NCBI GenBank assembly: GCA_036266075.1
Contig: DATANV010000038.1
Span: 1-64,000, forward strand
From: VRUE01 sp036266075
GTDB lineage: Bacteria > Actinomycetota > Thermoleophilia > Solirubrobacterales > 70-9
Length of the DNA: 64,000 nucleotides
Reading direction: 5' to 3'
Positions 9,121 through 17,657 of this stretch are shown here, piece after piece; the stretch's first letter is position 1; each line of letters opens with the position of its first letter. A model generated the notes under the pieces. That model ran no database searches and was not told the origin of the DNA. It saw only the letters and a list, made by a program, of their open reading frames with translations. The translations under genes were made by a program, and so were the position numbers.

Positions 9121-10041
9121 ATGCGGATTCAGGCCCCCGCCAAGCTAAACCTCTGCCTCTTCCTCGGGCCGAGCCGCGCCGACGGTCTGCACGAGCTCTG
9201 CTCGCTGTTCGAGCCCCTTGCGCTGGCCGACTCGATCGAGGTCACCGCTGCCCAACGCGACGAGGTGCTGTGTCCGGGCGTCGCTGGCGAGAACCTGGCG
9301 GCGCGGGCGCTGGCGGCGCTGCGGGCGCGGGGCTGGGACGGGCCGCCGCTGCGGTTGGAGATCGCGAAGCGGATCCCGGTGGCTGCCGGTCTGGGCGGCG
9401 GCAGCGCCGACGCGGCTGCGGTCCTGCGCCTGGTCCGCGACGGGCTCGCTGCACAGATCGTCGGCGGGGAGGGGGTGGCGGTCGGCGACCTGGAGAGCGT
9501 AGCCACCGGGCTGGGCGCCGACGTCCCCTCGCAGCTGGTGCCGGCGCTGTCGCTCGTCCAGGGTGCCGGCGAGAGGGTCGAGCGCCTGCCGGAGCCGGCT
9601 CCCCATGCGGTTGTCCTTCTCCCCGGCGGGGGCGGGCTCAGCACCGCCGAGGTCTTCGCCGAGGCTGACCGCCTCGGCCTGGGCCGCTCGACGGCGGAGA
9701 TAGAGGAGCTGGCCGCGCGCCTGCGCGAGGCCGCCGGCGCTGGCGCCTCCCCGCTCGAGTACGTCGAGCTGCTGGCCAACGACCTCGAGCCGGCGGCCCG
9801 CTCGCTGCGACCGGAGATCGGCGCCGCGCTTGACGCCCTCCGTGAGGCGGGCGCGCCGCTGGTTTTCATGAGCGGTTCCGGGCCCACCGCCGTCGGCCTC
9901 TTCCCCGACCTCCCCGCTGCGCAGCGCGCCGCCTCCCTGCTCGAAGGCGACGAAGGCCGGCCGAGACTGCATTTGGCGTCGCATGCCGACGCCAAATGCA
10001 GTCTCGAGGCGATCGTCTGCGAGGCGGGGCGGGCGCCATGA
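9121..10041 (+). CDS. ispE: 4-diphosphocytidyl-2-C-methyl-D-erythritol kinase IspE
   Basis: This GHMP kinase (306 residues) phosphorylates CDP-methylerythritol in the MEP isoprenoid pathway. It starts MRIQAPAKLNLCL and has the ATP-binding loop PVAAGLGGGSADAAA and a late SGSGPTAVG. The ATG at 9121 is preferred to the one at 9106 because it gives the standard N-terminus. The last 25 residues (RLHLASHADAKCSLEA region) are encoded by a perfect 20-bp inverted repeat and do not look like normal IspE sequence, so the C-terminus is probably an insertion or a read-through extension. The stop overlaps the next ATG (ATGA). Confidence 0.93.
   Translation: MRIQAPAKLNLCLFLGPSRADGLHELCSLFEPLALADSIEVTAAQRDEVLCPGVAGENLAARALAALRARGWDGPPLRLEIAKRIPVAAGLGGGSADAAAVLRLVRDGLAAQIVGGEGVAVGDLESVATGLGADVPSQLVPALSLVQGAGERVERLPEPAPHAVVLLPGGGGLSTAEVFAEADRLGLGRSTAEIEELAARLREAAGAGASPLEYVELLANDLEPAARSLRPEIGAALDALREAGAPLVFMSGSGPTAVGLFPDLPAAQRAASLLEGDEGRPRLHLASHADAKCSLEAIVCEAGRAP
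9962..10006. repeat. Perfect 20-bp inverted repeat inside the ispE 3' end
   Basis: Arms 9962-9981 (CGAGACTGCATTTGGCGTCG) and 9987-10006 are exact reverse complements around a 5-base spacer CATGC. The element is in frame and supplies codons near the ispE C-terminus. An RNA hairpin of this strength sits 31 bases before the next start codon, so it could attenuate or partly terminate ispE messages. There is no following T run. Confidence 0.9.
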
Positions 10042-11558
10042 GGCTGCAGGTGCCGGAGGGCCGCCGCGGACGTCGTCTGTTCCTGATCGGCGTGATTGCC
10101 GCGGTAGTCGCTGCCTACTACCTGATCAGCCGCGTCATTCCCCACGACGACCTGCAGCAGCTCCTCGAGGACGTCTCCAACACGCTCGGCGCCTGGACCT
10201 ACCTGCTGGTCGGCGCCTTCGCCTTCGCCGAGACCGGCGCCTTTGTCGGCCTCGTCGTGCCGGGCGAGACGGTGATGCTGCTTGGCGGCGCGGTCGCCGG
10301 CCAGGGGGCGATCGACATCTACCTGTTGATCGCGATCGCCTGGTTCTCGGCCTGGGCGGGCGACACGGCCAGCTTCTTCCTCGGCCGGCGGCTGGGGCGC
10401 GGGTTCGTGCTGCGCAACGGCCCGCGCTTCGGCATCGGCCACGAGCGCTTCGAGCAGGTCGAGGACTACTTCGACCGCCACGGCGGCAAGACGATCTTCG
10501 TCGGCCGCTTCGTCAGCCTGGTCCGCGCCTTCGCCCCGTTCATCGCCGGCAGCTCGGGGATGCGCTACCGCGCCTTCGTCCCCTACAGCATCCTCGGCAC
10601 CGGTCTCTGGGCGAGCGCCCACATCCTGATCGGCTACCTCTTCTCGCGCAGTATCGATACGGCCGCCAAGTACGCGGGGCGCGGCGCCTTCCTGCTGGGC
10701 ACGCTGATCGTCGTCAGCGTCGGTTCGGTCCTCCTCTACCGGCGCCTGCGCCGCGCGGAGAACCGGCGGGCGGCGGTGGCCTGGATGGAGCGGCATCTGG
10801 CCACGCGCTGGCTGGTCGTCCTCGCGCGGCGTTTCAGCCCGCAGCTGCGCTTCCTCTGGGACCGGGTGACGCCGGGCGGCACGTTCGGGCTCGAATTCAC
10901 CTCGCTGATGGCGACCCTCGCCGTTGCGGTCTTCGTCCTCGTCGCCTACACGGTGATCGTCGGGGCCGATCCAGGACCGACGCCGGGCGACGTCACGGCG
11001 GCGGAAATCGCCGAAAGCCTGCGTACGGCCTGGCTGACCTCGGTCGCCAAGGTGGTCACGGCGCTCGGCTCGAGTGCCGTGTGCTGGTCGCTTGCGGGGA
11101 TCGCCGCCCTGGCGCTCGCCGTCCGCCGGCGTTGGGCCGAGTTCGGCGTCCTGGTCGCCGGCATGGCGCTGGTGATCGCGGGGGTGCACGAGTTGAAGGA
11201 CGCGGTCGACCGGCCACGGCCCGGCGGCGGCTTGATCGAGGCCTCCGGCTCCTCCTTCCCTAGCGCCCATGCCGCTTACTCGACCTTCTACGTATGGCTT
11301 GCGGTGACGATCGTGATGCGGTTGCGGCGCGGCATGGCCCGCGCGACCGCGGTGGTTGCCGCCGGCCTGGCGTTGACCGCCCTGGTCGGGCTCTCCCGCG
11401 TCTACCTCGAAGTCCACTACCTCAGCGACGTCAGCGCCGGTTGGGCGCTCGGCGCCGCCTCTTTCTCATTCTGCGCGGCGATCGCCCTCACCATCGCTAC
11501 GGTCAGGCAGAATGGGATTCGTGCTGCTGCCACTGGCACTGCAGAAGATCGAGAATGA
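10038..11558 (+). CDS. DedA-family membrane protein fused to PAP2 phosphatase
   Basis: The 506-residue protein has two modules. Residues 20-225 are DedA/SNARE-associated, with the FAETGAFVGLVVPGETVMLLGG motif region, the GRFVSLVRAFAPFIAG signature and several membrane helices. Residues 290-490 are a PAP2 (type 2 phosphatidic acid phosphatase) domain with KDAVDRPRP, SFPSAHA and SRVYLEVHYLSDV, the three catalytic PAP2 motifs. DedA proteins act in lipid-carrier recycling and PAP2 enzymes dephosphorylate lipid phosphates, so a role in undecaprenyl-phosphate recycling is plausible (inference). The ATG at 10038 overlaps the ispE stop. Confidence 0.9.
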   Translation: MRLQVPEGRRGRRLFLIGVIAAVVAAYYLISRVIPHDDLQQLLEDVSNTLGAWTYLLVGAFAFAETGAFVGLVVPGETVMLLGGAVAGQGAIDIYLLIAIAWFSAWAGDTASFFLGRRLGRGFVLRNGPRFGIGHERFEQVEDYFDRHGGKTIFVGRFVSLVRAFAPFIAGSSGMRYRAFVPYSILGTGLWASAHILIGYLFSRSIDTAAKYAGRGAFLLGTLIVVSVGSVLLYRRLRRAENRRAAVAWMERHLATRWLVVLARRFSPQLRFLWDRVTPGGTFGLEFTSLMATLAVAVFVLVAYTVIVGADPGPTPGDVTAAEIAESLRTAWLTSVAKVVTALGSSAVCWSLAGIAALALAVRRRWAEFGVLVAGMALVIAGVHELKDAVDRPRPGGGLIEASGSSFPSAHAAYSTFYVWLAVTIVMRLRRGMARATAVVAAGLALTALVGLSRVYLEVHYLSDVSAGWALGAASFSFCAAIALTIATVRQNGIRAAATGTAEDRE

Positions 11559-11772
11559 GTACCTGCTGTTCGGCGCGGCCGGGCTGATCGCCCTCGTCGC
11601 TTTCGTCGGCCTGATCCTCGTGCCGGCGCTCGGCTCCTATGGCCGGATCTGGGAGAAGGCGGTGGCCGGGATTCTCTCCCTGGTCGTCCTCGCTGCCCTG
11701 ATCCTCACCGGCGTCGTCGTCGGTCTGGCAATCGTCTACTACTACAACGACATAGTCGCTCTCTTCAAATGA
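11512..11772 (+). CDS. Small two-helix membrane protein
   Basis: The 86-residue protein has two strongly hydrophobic segments (about 20-40 and 48-75) and the end YYYNDIVALFK. It overlaps the end of the DedA-PAP2 gene by 47 bases in another frame, and GTG at 11521 is an alternative start. I recognise no family. The overlap suggests translational coupling. Confidence 0.6.
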   Translation: MGFVLLPLALQKIENEYLLFGAAGLIALVAFVGLILVPALGSYGRIWEKAVAGILSLVVLAALILTGVVVGLAIVYYYNDIVALFK

Positions 11773-11932
11773 GCCGGATTTGCCGATCCCGGCGGCGTCT
11801 CGACGCCGGGATACCGGCGCCAGGCCGCACCGTTCGACGGTCCGGGTAGCGCCGCTACCCGCACCGTCGTCCGGCACGTCCTGCCTTGGCCTCCGACATC
11901 GAGCCATCCACCGGTCTCGTCAAATCCGGCCC
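11771..11932. repeat. Multi-hairpin structured intergenic segment
   Basis: Outer arms GCCGGATTTG (11774) and CAAATCCGGC (about 11919) enclose several perfect small hairpins, including CCCGGCG...CGCCGGG (about 11788-11810) and GGGTAGC-GCC-GCTACCC (about 11845-11861). It lies between the small membrane gene and the PucR-type gene. There is no T tract, so a simple terminator is not evident. Confidence 0.55.
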
Positions 11933-11962
11933 ATTTGAACGAACGTGTCGATAATTCCCCAT

Positions 11963-13174
11963 ATGACGGCAACCTCGCAAGACGCTCAGACCCTCGATGC
12001 GCTCTCGGACGCGGTCGAGTCCGGCGCCGGGCTGCCCGCGGTGGCCCGCGCCGCGGCGCGGGTGCTCGATGCCAGCGTCGCGCTGATCGACCGCTCCGGG
12101 GCGGTGCTGGCGGTGGCCGGGGCCTCGCCCGATCAGGAGCGCAAGCTGCTCGAGGGCGGGGCGCGGGTGACGACGGTCGAGCTGCGCGTCGCCGACGCCG
12201 TCGTCGGTGAGCTGCGCTACCGCGCCAGGGCAGCGCCCGACACGGCGATCGCCCGCATGGTGACGACGCTGCTGGCGCTCGAGCTGGAGCGCTCGCGGGC
12301 GCCCGAATGGGAAAGCGAGGAGGTCGCCGGCTTTTTTGTCGGCGCGGTGTTGGGTCGCGAGGTGACCGACCGCGGCGACATCGTCGCCCGCGCCGCCGAG
12401 CTGGGCGCCGACCTCGAGAAGGGCGCGGGGGCGATCGTCGTGCGGGCGGCGCCGCGCACCGCGCAGACCGGCGAGTGGCGCGACCGCGTGCTGACCCTGG
12501 CGATGCGGACCCTGCGCTCGCTGGCGCCGGGAGCGCTGGCTACAGCAGAAGCCGGTGAGGCGGCGGCCGAGATCGCGGTGATCGTGCCGGCTGAGGACGA
12601 GGAGCGGCTGGCGCGAGCCGCCGCGGGGCTGGCGCGCGAGCTGGAGGACTCGCTGGCTGGCTTCCACGTGACGATCGGCGCCAGTCGCCGCGTCGGCGAC
12701 CCGGTCGACCTCTATCGCGCCGGCAGCGAGGCGCGGCTCGCGGTCAACGTGGGGGAGGCCGAGGGCCGGCAACTGCTCGCCTTCGAGGACACCGGCGCCT
12801 ATCGTCTGCTGCTGCCGGCGATGAGCGAGGACCCAGGCGAGCTGGAGCGCTTCTTCGCCGAGACGATCGAGCCGCTCGCCGCATACGACGAGCAGTACGA
12901 GACCGAGCTGGTGACGACGGTCGAGGCCTATCTGGGCAACGACGGCAACGTCGCCGCCACCGCCAAACAGCTCTTCACCCACCGCCACACGATCCGCTAC
13001 CGGTTGGAGCGGGTGCGCGAGCTGTGCGGCCACGACGTCTCCGCCACCGAGGGTCGCGAGAAGCTCGGACTCGGCCTCAAGGCGATGCGCGTGCTCGGCA
13101 TCGCCTCCCCACGCGGCCCGGCGCTGGAGCCCGGTGCCGAAGGCGGCAAGGTGCCGCGAGGCGCCGAGGAGTAG
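11963..13174 (+). CDS. PucR/CdaR-type transcriptional regulator
   Basis: The 403-residue protein has an N-terminal segment resembling a GAF-like sensor (residues 1-100, DASVALIDRSGAVLAV), a central degenerate GGDEF-like region (about 200-270, HVTIGASRRVGDPVDLYRAG) and a C-terminal PucR helix-turn-helix, TVEAYLGNDGNVAATAKQLF followed by THRHTIRYRLERVREL. Such regulators bind DNA near metabolic operons. ATG at 11963 is chosen; GTG at 11945 is in frame upstream. The ligand is unknown. Confidence 0.88.
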   Translation: MTATSQDAQTLDALSDAVESGAGLPAVARAAARVLDASVALIDRSGAVLAVAGASPDQERKLLEGGARVTTVELRVADAVVGELRYRARAAPDTAIARMVTTLLALELERSRAPEWESEEVAGFFVGAVLGREVTDRGDIVARAAELGADLEKGAGAIVVRAAPRTAQTGEWRDRVLTLAMRTLRSLAPGALATAEAGEAAAEIAVIVPAEDEERLARAAAGLARELEDSLAGFHVTIGASRRVGDPVDLYRAGSEARLAVNVGEAEGRQLLAFEDTGAYRLLLPAMSEDPGELERFFAETIEPLAAYDEQYETELVTTVEAYLGNDGNVAATAKQLFTHRHTIRYRLERVRELCGHDVSATEGREKLGLGLKAMRVLGIASPRGPALEPGAEGGKVPRGAEE

Positions 13175-13183
13175 GGTCACGCC

Positions 13184-13426
13184 ATGGCACTCGACCAGAG
13201 CAAAGTCGGCACGCACGTGGCCGAACAGATGGAGGCGATCGAGGCCGACTACGGCGAACGCGAGGGCCAGTGGGAAATCGGCGATATCTGCACGATCGTC
13301 GAGGTGCGCGGCCCGGAGGGTGCCGAGGTGCGGATGCGCAGCAGCGCCAGCTCCCCCCACGCGACCCTCGGCCTGCTCAAGTTCGCCGAACTCTTCGCGA
13401 TCGCCAACATCGGCCGCGGCGGCTGA
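13184..13426 (+). CDS. Small conserved-looking protein of unknown function
   Basis: The 80-residue soluble protein begins MALDQSKVGTHVAEQMEAIE and contains a short IGDICTIVEVRG strand pattern. It follows the PucR gene by 9 bases on the same strand, so the two are probably co-transcribed. I do not recognise a family. Confidence 0.6.
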   Translation: MALDQSKVGTHVAEQMEAIEADYGEREGQWEIGDICTIVEVRGPEGAEVRMRSSASSPHATLGLLKFAELFAIANIGRGG

Positions 13427-13452
13427 GCCCAGCCGCCGCATACCGGCCGAAG

Positions 13453-13525
13453 TTCCGGGGGAAGGACTCGAACCCTCTCTTCCTGGACCAAAACCAGGCG
13501 TGCTGGCCGATTACACCACCCCGGA
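13453..13525 (-). tRNA. tRNA-Gln (TTG anticodon)
   Basis: Read on the minus strand, the 7-bp acceptor stem TCCGGGG/CCCCGGA is perfect, the anticodon loop in the stem CTGG-TTTTGGT-CCAG gives TTG, and the T arm is GAGGG-TTCGAGT-CCTTC with one G-T pair. No CCA is encoded. Confidence 0.93.
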
Positions 13526-13589
13526 CCGCTGGCCGAGCGTAGCGTCACGGAGGGTCGATCGCGTCCGCGCGGAGGCATAGGATCGGCGC

Positions 13590-14159
13590 ATGGAGATGGG
13601 TGGAGTCGCGCTGGATCCGGAAGTCCGCGAAGGGCTGGCCCGCAGCTGGAAGGCGCTGCTGGCGGTCGGCGTGCTGGCCATCGTCGTCGGCTGCGTGGCG
13701 ATCGTCGTGCCGGCGGTGGCCTCGGTGGGGACGGCGATCTTCATCGGCTGGGTGCTGCTGATCGTCGGCGCCTTCATGGTCGCCGGGGCGTTCACCGCCC
13801 ACTCGATAGGAACCGTCCTCCTGCGGCTGCTCTGGGCTCTCCTGACGATCGTCGTCGGGCTCTGGCTGATCGTCGAACCGCACAACGGCACGCTGACGCT
13901 GACTCTGGTGCTCGGCATCTACTTCCTCTTCATGGGGATCACCCGGATCGCCGTCGCCTTCGCGGCCCGCGGCCAGCAGAACGCCGGCCTGCTCGGCCTC
14001 AGCGGCTTCGCCGGCCTACTCATCGGCATCCTCGTCCTGGCCAAGTTCCCCAGCAGCGCCGACTGGGCGATCGGCCTCCTGGTAGGCATAGACCTGATCT
14101 TCGCCGGCTGGACCCTGACCTCCGTAGCCCTGCTCGGCAAAGACCTAGCTCGCTCCTGA
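13590..14159 (+). CDS. HdeD/DUF308-family membrane protein
   Basis: The 189-residue protein has six hydrophobic segments in three repeated pairs, with WLIVEPHNGTLTLTLVLGIYF in the middle, typical of HdeD/DUF308 proteins. HdeD is linked to acid resistance in E. coli, but the role here is unknown. It is followed by a 344-base region of inverted repeats. Confidence 0.85.
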   Translation: MEMGGVALDPEVREGLARSWKALLAVGVLAIVVGCVAIVVPAVASVGTAIFIGWVLLIVGAFMVAGAFTAHSIGTVLLRLLWALLTIVVGLWLIVEPHNGTLTLTLVLGIYFLFMGITRIAVAFAARGQQNAGLLGLSGFAGLLIGILVLAKFPSSADWAIGLLVGIDLIFAGWTLTSVALLGKDLARS

Positions 14160-14161
14160 GC

Positions 14162-14489
14162 TGGGGGAGGGGGTGGGGCACCCCTTCCGCTTGCTGGGTT
14201 TTCGCCAGGAGAGGTCGCCGCTCTCGCTGGGCTGGTGGGGCGAAAACAGGACGCCGCGCGCTCCAGGGGTACCCCACCCCTCCCAACGAGCTCGGCGGCT
14301 TGTGAGGAGGGCCTGGGGGGTTCCCTTCTCGGTCGCGGCGTCCTGTTTTTCGCACAGACCACTCAGCGAGAGGCGCTGCGCGCAAGGCGAAAAACCCAGC
14401 GGTCGAGAGGGGAACCCCCCAGGCCCTCCCCCACTGCTGGTGGCGAAAACCCAGCAACCGGAAGGGGGCCCCCTGCTCCTCCTCCCCCT
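14162..14489. repeat. Nested inverted-repeat cluster filling the intergenic region before glmU
   Basis: Three interlocking pairs of complementary arms are visible. Pair A is 14187-14207 with 14441-14461 (TTGCTGGGTTTTCGCC type, one mismatch). Pair B is 14240-14258 with 14334-14353 (GCGAAAACAGGACGCCGCG against its complement, one extra T). Pair C is 14307-14331 with 14404-14428 (25 bp, one mismatch). Two of the units (about 14173-14277 and 14307-14428) share a core in opposite orientation: CCTGTTTTTCGC ... GCGAGAG ... GGCGAAAAACCCAGC. Each has its own self-complementary outer arms. No gene is supported here. Confidence 0.85.
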
Positions 14490-14503
14490 ATTACGATCCC
14501 TGA

Positions 14504-15895
14504 GTGAGTTCGCCTCTGACTCTTGTCATGGCGGCGGGCGAGGGAACGCGCATGCGTTCCGCGACGCCGAAGATGCTGCATCCCGTCTGCGGGCGACCGC
14601 TGGTCGCCTGGCCGATCCTCGCCGCTCGCGAGGCCGGTGCCGGTCGCGTCGCCGCGATCGTCTCGCCCGGAATCGACATCTCGACCGCCTTGCCCGACGG
14701 AGTCGAGACGGTGGTCCAGCCGCGGTCCGACGGCACCGGGGGGGCCGTGCGTGCCGCGCTGCCGCTGATCGAGGAGGCCGAGACCGTGCTCGTCCTCTCC
14801 GGCGACCATCCGCTGATCTCCGCGGAGATCGTCTCCGACTTCCTCGATGCTCACGTCGCCTCGGACGCTGCGGCGACGATGATGACGATCGAGCTCGAAG
14901 ACCCAGGGTCCTACGGCCGCGTCATCCGCGACGCCGATGGCCAGATCGAGCGCGTTGTCGAGGCAAAAGCCGACGGCGACGCTGGCGCCGAGGAGCTGGC
15001 GATCCGTGAGATCAACGCCGGCACCTACGCCTTCGATGCCGGCCCGCTTGCCGAGGCCCTGGCCGGACTGTCCAGCGACAACGCGCAGGGCGAGTACTAC
15101 CTGACCGACGTCTTCGCGGCCCTGCGCGAGGCTGGTCATTTCGTCGCCGGTCATCTCGCCGACGATTTCGCGGTGACGATGGGCGTCAACAACAGGGTGG
15201 AGCTGGCTGCGGCAGAGGCCGAGGGCCGCCGCCGCCTCCTCGAACGGCACATGCTGGCCGGTGTCACCGTCGTCGACCCCGCCTCCACCTGGGTCGACGC
15301 GGGCGTCGAGATCGCCGCCGACGCCCGCATCGAGCCCGGCACCAGCCTGCGCGGCGCCACGACCGTCGGCGCCGGCTCGACGGTCGGCCCGCTGACCACG
15401 CTGATCGACACCAGCCTCGGCGCGGACGTGGCCGTGCCGCACTCCTATCTGGTCCAGTGCGAGGTGCTCGACGGCTGCAGTGTCGGGCCCTTCGCCTATC
15501 TGCGCCCCGGCACCCAGCTCGACCCCGGCGCCAAGGCCGGCACCTTCGTCGAGATCAAGAACTCGCACGTCGGCGAGGGGGCCAAGGTGCCCCACCTGGC
15601 CTATGTAGGCGACGCCGACGTTGGCGCTGGCAGCAACCTCGGCGCCGGCACGATCACCGCCAACTACGACGGTTTCCGCAAGAACCGCACGATCATCGGC
15701 GAGGGCGCCCGGCTGGGCGTTGACACGATGCTGATCGCACCTGTAGAAGTCGGGGACGCCGCCTACACTGGCGCCGGGGCAGTGATCAAGAAGGACGTCC
15801 CCGAGGGGGCGCTTGCCGTGAGCGAGAACGACCAGCGGAACATCGAGGGCTTCGCGGCCCGCAAGGCCGCGCAAGCGCGCGAGGAGGATTCGTGA
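14504..15895 (+). CDS. glmU: Bifunctional UDP-GlcNAc pyrophosphorylase/glucosamine-1-P acetyltransferase GlmU
   Basis: The 463-residue protein catalyses the last two steps of UDP-GlcNAc synthesis for peptidoglycan. The N-terminal nucleotidyltransferase shows LVMAAGEGTRMRSATPK and VLSGDHPLI. The C-terminal left-handed beta-helix shows repeated hexapeptides, then YLRPGTQLDPGAKAGTFVEIK and GAGTITANYDGFRKNRT. A GTG start fits the family N-terminus. The stop overlaps the GTG of prs by four bases. Confidence 0.96.
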   Translation: MSSPLTLVMAAGEGTRMRSATPKMLHPVCGRPLVAWPILAAREAGAGRVAAIVSPGIDISTALPDGVETVVQPRSDGTGGAVRAALPLIEEAETVLVLSGDHPLISAEIVSDFLDAHVASDAAATMMTIELEDPGSYGRVIRDADGQIERVVEAKADGDAGAEELAIREINAGTYAFDAGPLAEALAGLSSDNAQGEYYLTDVFAALREAGHFVAGHLADDFAVTMGVNNRVELAAAEAEGRRRLLERHMLAGVTVVDPASTWVDAGVEIAADARIEPGTSLRGATTVGAGSTVGPLTTLIDTSLGADVAVPHSYLVQCEVLDGCSVGPFAYLRPGTQLDPGAKAGTFVEIKNSHVGEGAKVPHLAYVGDADVGAGSNLGAGTITANYDGFRKNRTIIGEGARLGVDTMLIAPVEVGDAAYTGAGAVIKKDVPEGALAVSENDQRNIEGFAARKAAQAREEDS

Positions 15896-16920
15896 GCACG
15901 ATCGAGCAGAGTCCCGAGGTGGCGCCGACGGCCATCCCGCACGACTACTCGAAGCGAATGATGGTCTTCGGCGGCCGCAGCTCGATGGAGCTGGCGGCCA
16001 AAGTCGCCGGCAAGCTTGGCCTCGACATCGGTCAGGTGACGCTCAAGACCTTCGCCAACGGCGAGGTCTACTGCCGCTACGAGGAGTCGATCCGCGGCGC
16101 CGACGTCTTCATCGTGCAATCGACCTGCGCCAACGAGCAGAGCGAGATGACGCCCAACGACGCCCTGGTCGAGCTGCTGACGATGATCGACGCGGCGCAG
16201 GGCGCCTCCGCCCACCGGATCATCGCCGTGCTGCCTTGGTACGGCTACGCCCGCCAGGACAAGAAGTCGGCGCCGCGCGAGCCGATCTCGGCCCGCATCG
16301 TCGCCAAGTGCCTGGAGGGGGTCGGCACCGACCGCGTCCTGACCATGGACCTGCACGCCGGCCAGGTGCAGGGCTTCTTCCACGTGCCGGTGGATCACAT
16401 GACGGCGATGCCGATGCTGACCCAGTGGTTCGCCGACCAGGAACTGAGCGAGGAGTTGGTGATCGTCTCGCCCGACGCCGGCCGGGTGAAGACGGCGCGC
16501 AACTTCGCCCGCCGAATCGGCACCCACTGGGCAGTCATGGAGAAGGAGCGGCCCGCCCAGCAGGTCGCCGAGATCGGCTACGTGGTGGGCGACGTGAAGG
16601 GCAAGACCGCGGTCCTCGTCGACGACATGATCGACACCGCCGGGACGCTCTGCGCCGCCGCCCAGACCGTGCTCGACGAGGGCGCGGCGCGGGTCATCGC
16701 CTGCGCCACGCACGGCGTCTTCTCCGGCCCCGCCTACGAACGGCTCGCCGACTCGGCGATCGAGCGGATCGTCGTCACCGACACGATCCCGCTGCGCCCC
16801 GGTGCCCCCGACAACATCACGGTCCTCTCGACCGCGACGACCTTCGCCGACTCGATCCGCCGCATCTTCACCGACGACTCCGTGTCTGAGATCTTCGCGG
16901 GAGAGAATCAGCTCTTCTGA
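15892..16920 (+). CDS. prs: Ribose-phosphate pyrophosphokinase
   Basis: The 342-residue protein makes PRPP from ribose-5-phosphate and ATP. It shows the substrate motifs KTFANGEVYCRYEES, YARQDKKSAPREPISA, the metal-binding TMDLHAGQVQGFF and the PRPP loop VLVDDMIDTAGTL. The glmU-prs overlap (GTGA) is a classical bacterial arrangement. Confidence 0.96.
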   Translation: MSTIEQSPEVAPTAIPHDYSKRMMVFGGRSSMELAAKVAGKLGLDIGQVTLKTFANGEVYCRYEESIRGADVFIVQSTCANEQSEMTPNDALVELLTMIDAAQGASAHRIIAVLPWYGYARQDKKSAPREPISARIVAKCLEGVGTDRVLTMDLHAGQVQGFFHVPVDHMTAMPMLTQWFADQELSEELVIVSPDAGRVKTARNFARRIGTHWAVMEKERPAQQVAEIGYVVGDVKGKTAVLVDDMIDTAGTLCAAAQTVLDEGAARVIACATHGVFSGPAYERLADSAIERIVVTDTIPLRPGAPDNITVLSTATTFADSIRRIFTDDSVSEIFAGENQLF

Positions 16921-17657
16921 TGCCTGACGGCCTCCGCCTGGTCGGCCACAAAGGTGCCGACCTGATCGCCCTCGGGAACACCCTGGAGAGCTTCCGCGCC
17001 GCGGTCGCCGCCGGCGTCGACACGATCGAGCTCGACGTTCTCTGGACCCGCGACGGCCACCCGCGGATCGCCGCCGCCGAGCGCGCCTCGCTCGTCGTCG
17101 CCCACGATTGGCACGACGCCGAACGGCGCCGGCCGTTGACCCTCGATGAAGTGCTCGACGCCTTCCTCGAGCCGCCGCTCGACCGAGTCGAGATCGACCT
17201 CGACGTCAAGCTCGCCGGCCGCGAGGAGGAGATCGCCGCCGCAGTGCGCGAGCGCGACCTGCTCAGCCGGGCGATGGTCTCGACGATGGAGCTCTCGACT
17301 CTGGCCCGGATCCGTGAGCTGGAGCCGGAGCTGCGGCGCGGCTGGACCTATCCGAAAGTGACCCGCGACTGGGCCTCGAAGCGCTGGGCGCGGGCGCCGA
17401 TGCTGGCGGCGCTGGTCGCGATGCGCCACCGCCTGCCGGCGATCGCTACCCGGGCACTGCCGCAACTGGGGGTCGAGGCGATGTGGGTCTACCACCCGAT
17501 CGTCACTCGCCGCCTGGCCGGGGTCACCCGGGCCGCCGGGGTCGAGCTGATCGCCTGGACTGTCGACGACCTCCCCCGCATGCGCAAGCTCGTGGCCGCG
17601 GGCGTCACCGGCATCTGCTCCAACGACCCGCGCCTGTTCGAGCGCATCCGACATTGA
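16920..17657 (+). CDS. Glycerophosphodiester phosphodiesterase-family protein
   Basis: The 245-residue GDPD fold starts LVGHKGADLIALGNTLESFRAA, with the usual H-R/K-G and N-T-x-E-S-F motifs and TIELDVLWTRDGHP. The usual catalytic HD is present in VVAHDW. The C-terminal WTVDDLPRMRKLVAAGVTGI is typical. The initial GHRG is GHKG here. It likely cleaves glycerophosphodiesters. It overlaps prs by one base, and its last codons and stop form the left arm of a 19-bp hairpin. Confidence 0.86.
   Translation: MPDGLRLVGHKGADLIALGNTLESFRAAVAAGVDTIELDVLWTRDGHPRIAAAERASLVVAHDWHDAERRRPLTLDEVLDAFLEPPLDRVEIDLDVKLAGREEEIAAAVRERDLLSRAMVSTMELSTLARIRELEPELRRGWTYPKVTRDWASKRWARAPMLAALVAMRHRLPAIATRALPQLGVEAMWVYHPIVTRRLAGVTRAAGVELIAWTVDDLPRMRKLVAAGVTGICSNDPRLFERIRH

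Noticed and set aside
9129..11417. 762-codon minus-strand open frame across ispE and DedA-PAP2
   Set aside because: It mirrors well-supported plus-strand genes, is low-complexity Arg/Ala/Glu-rich sequence, and is a usual artefact of high GC. The same applies to 23470-25611 (-) and 4462-5637 (+).
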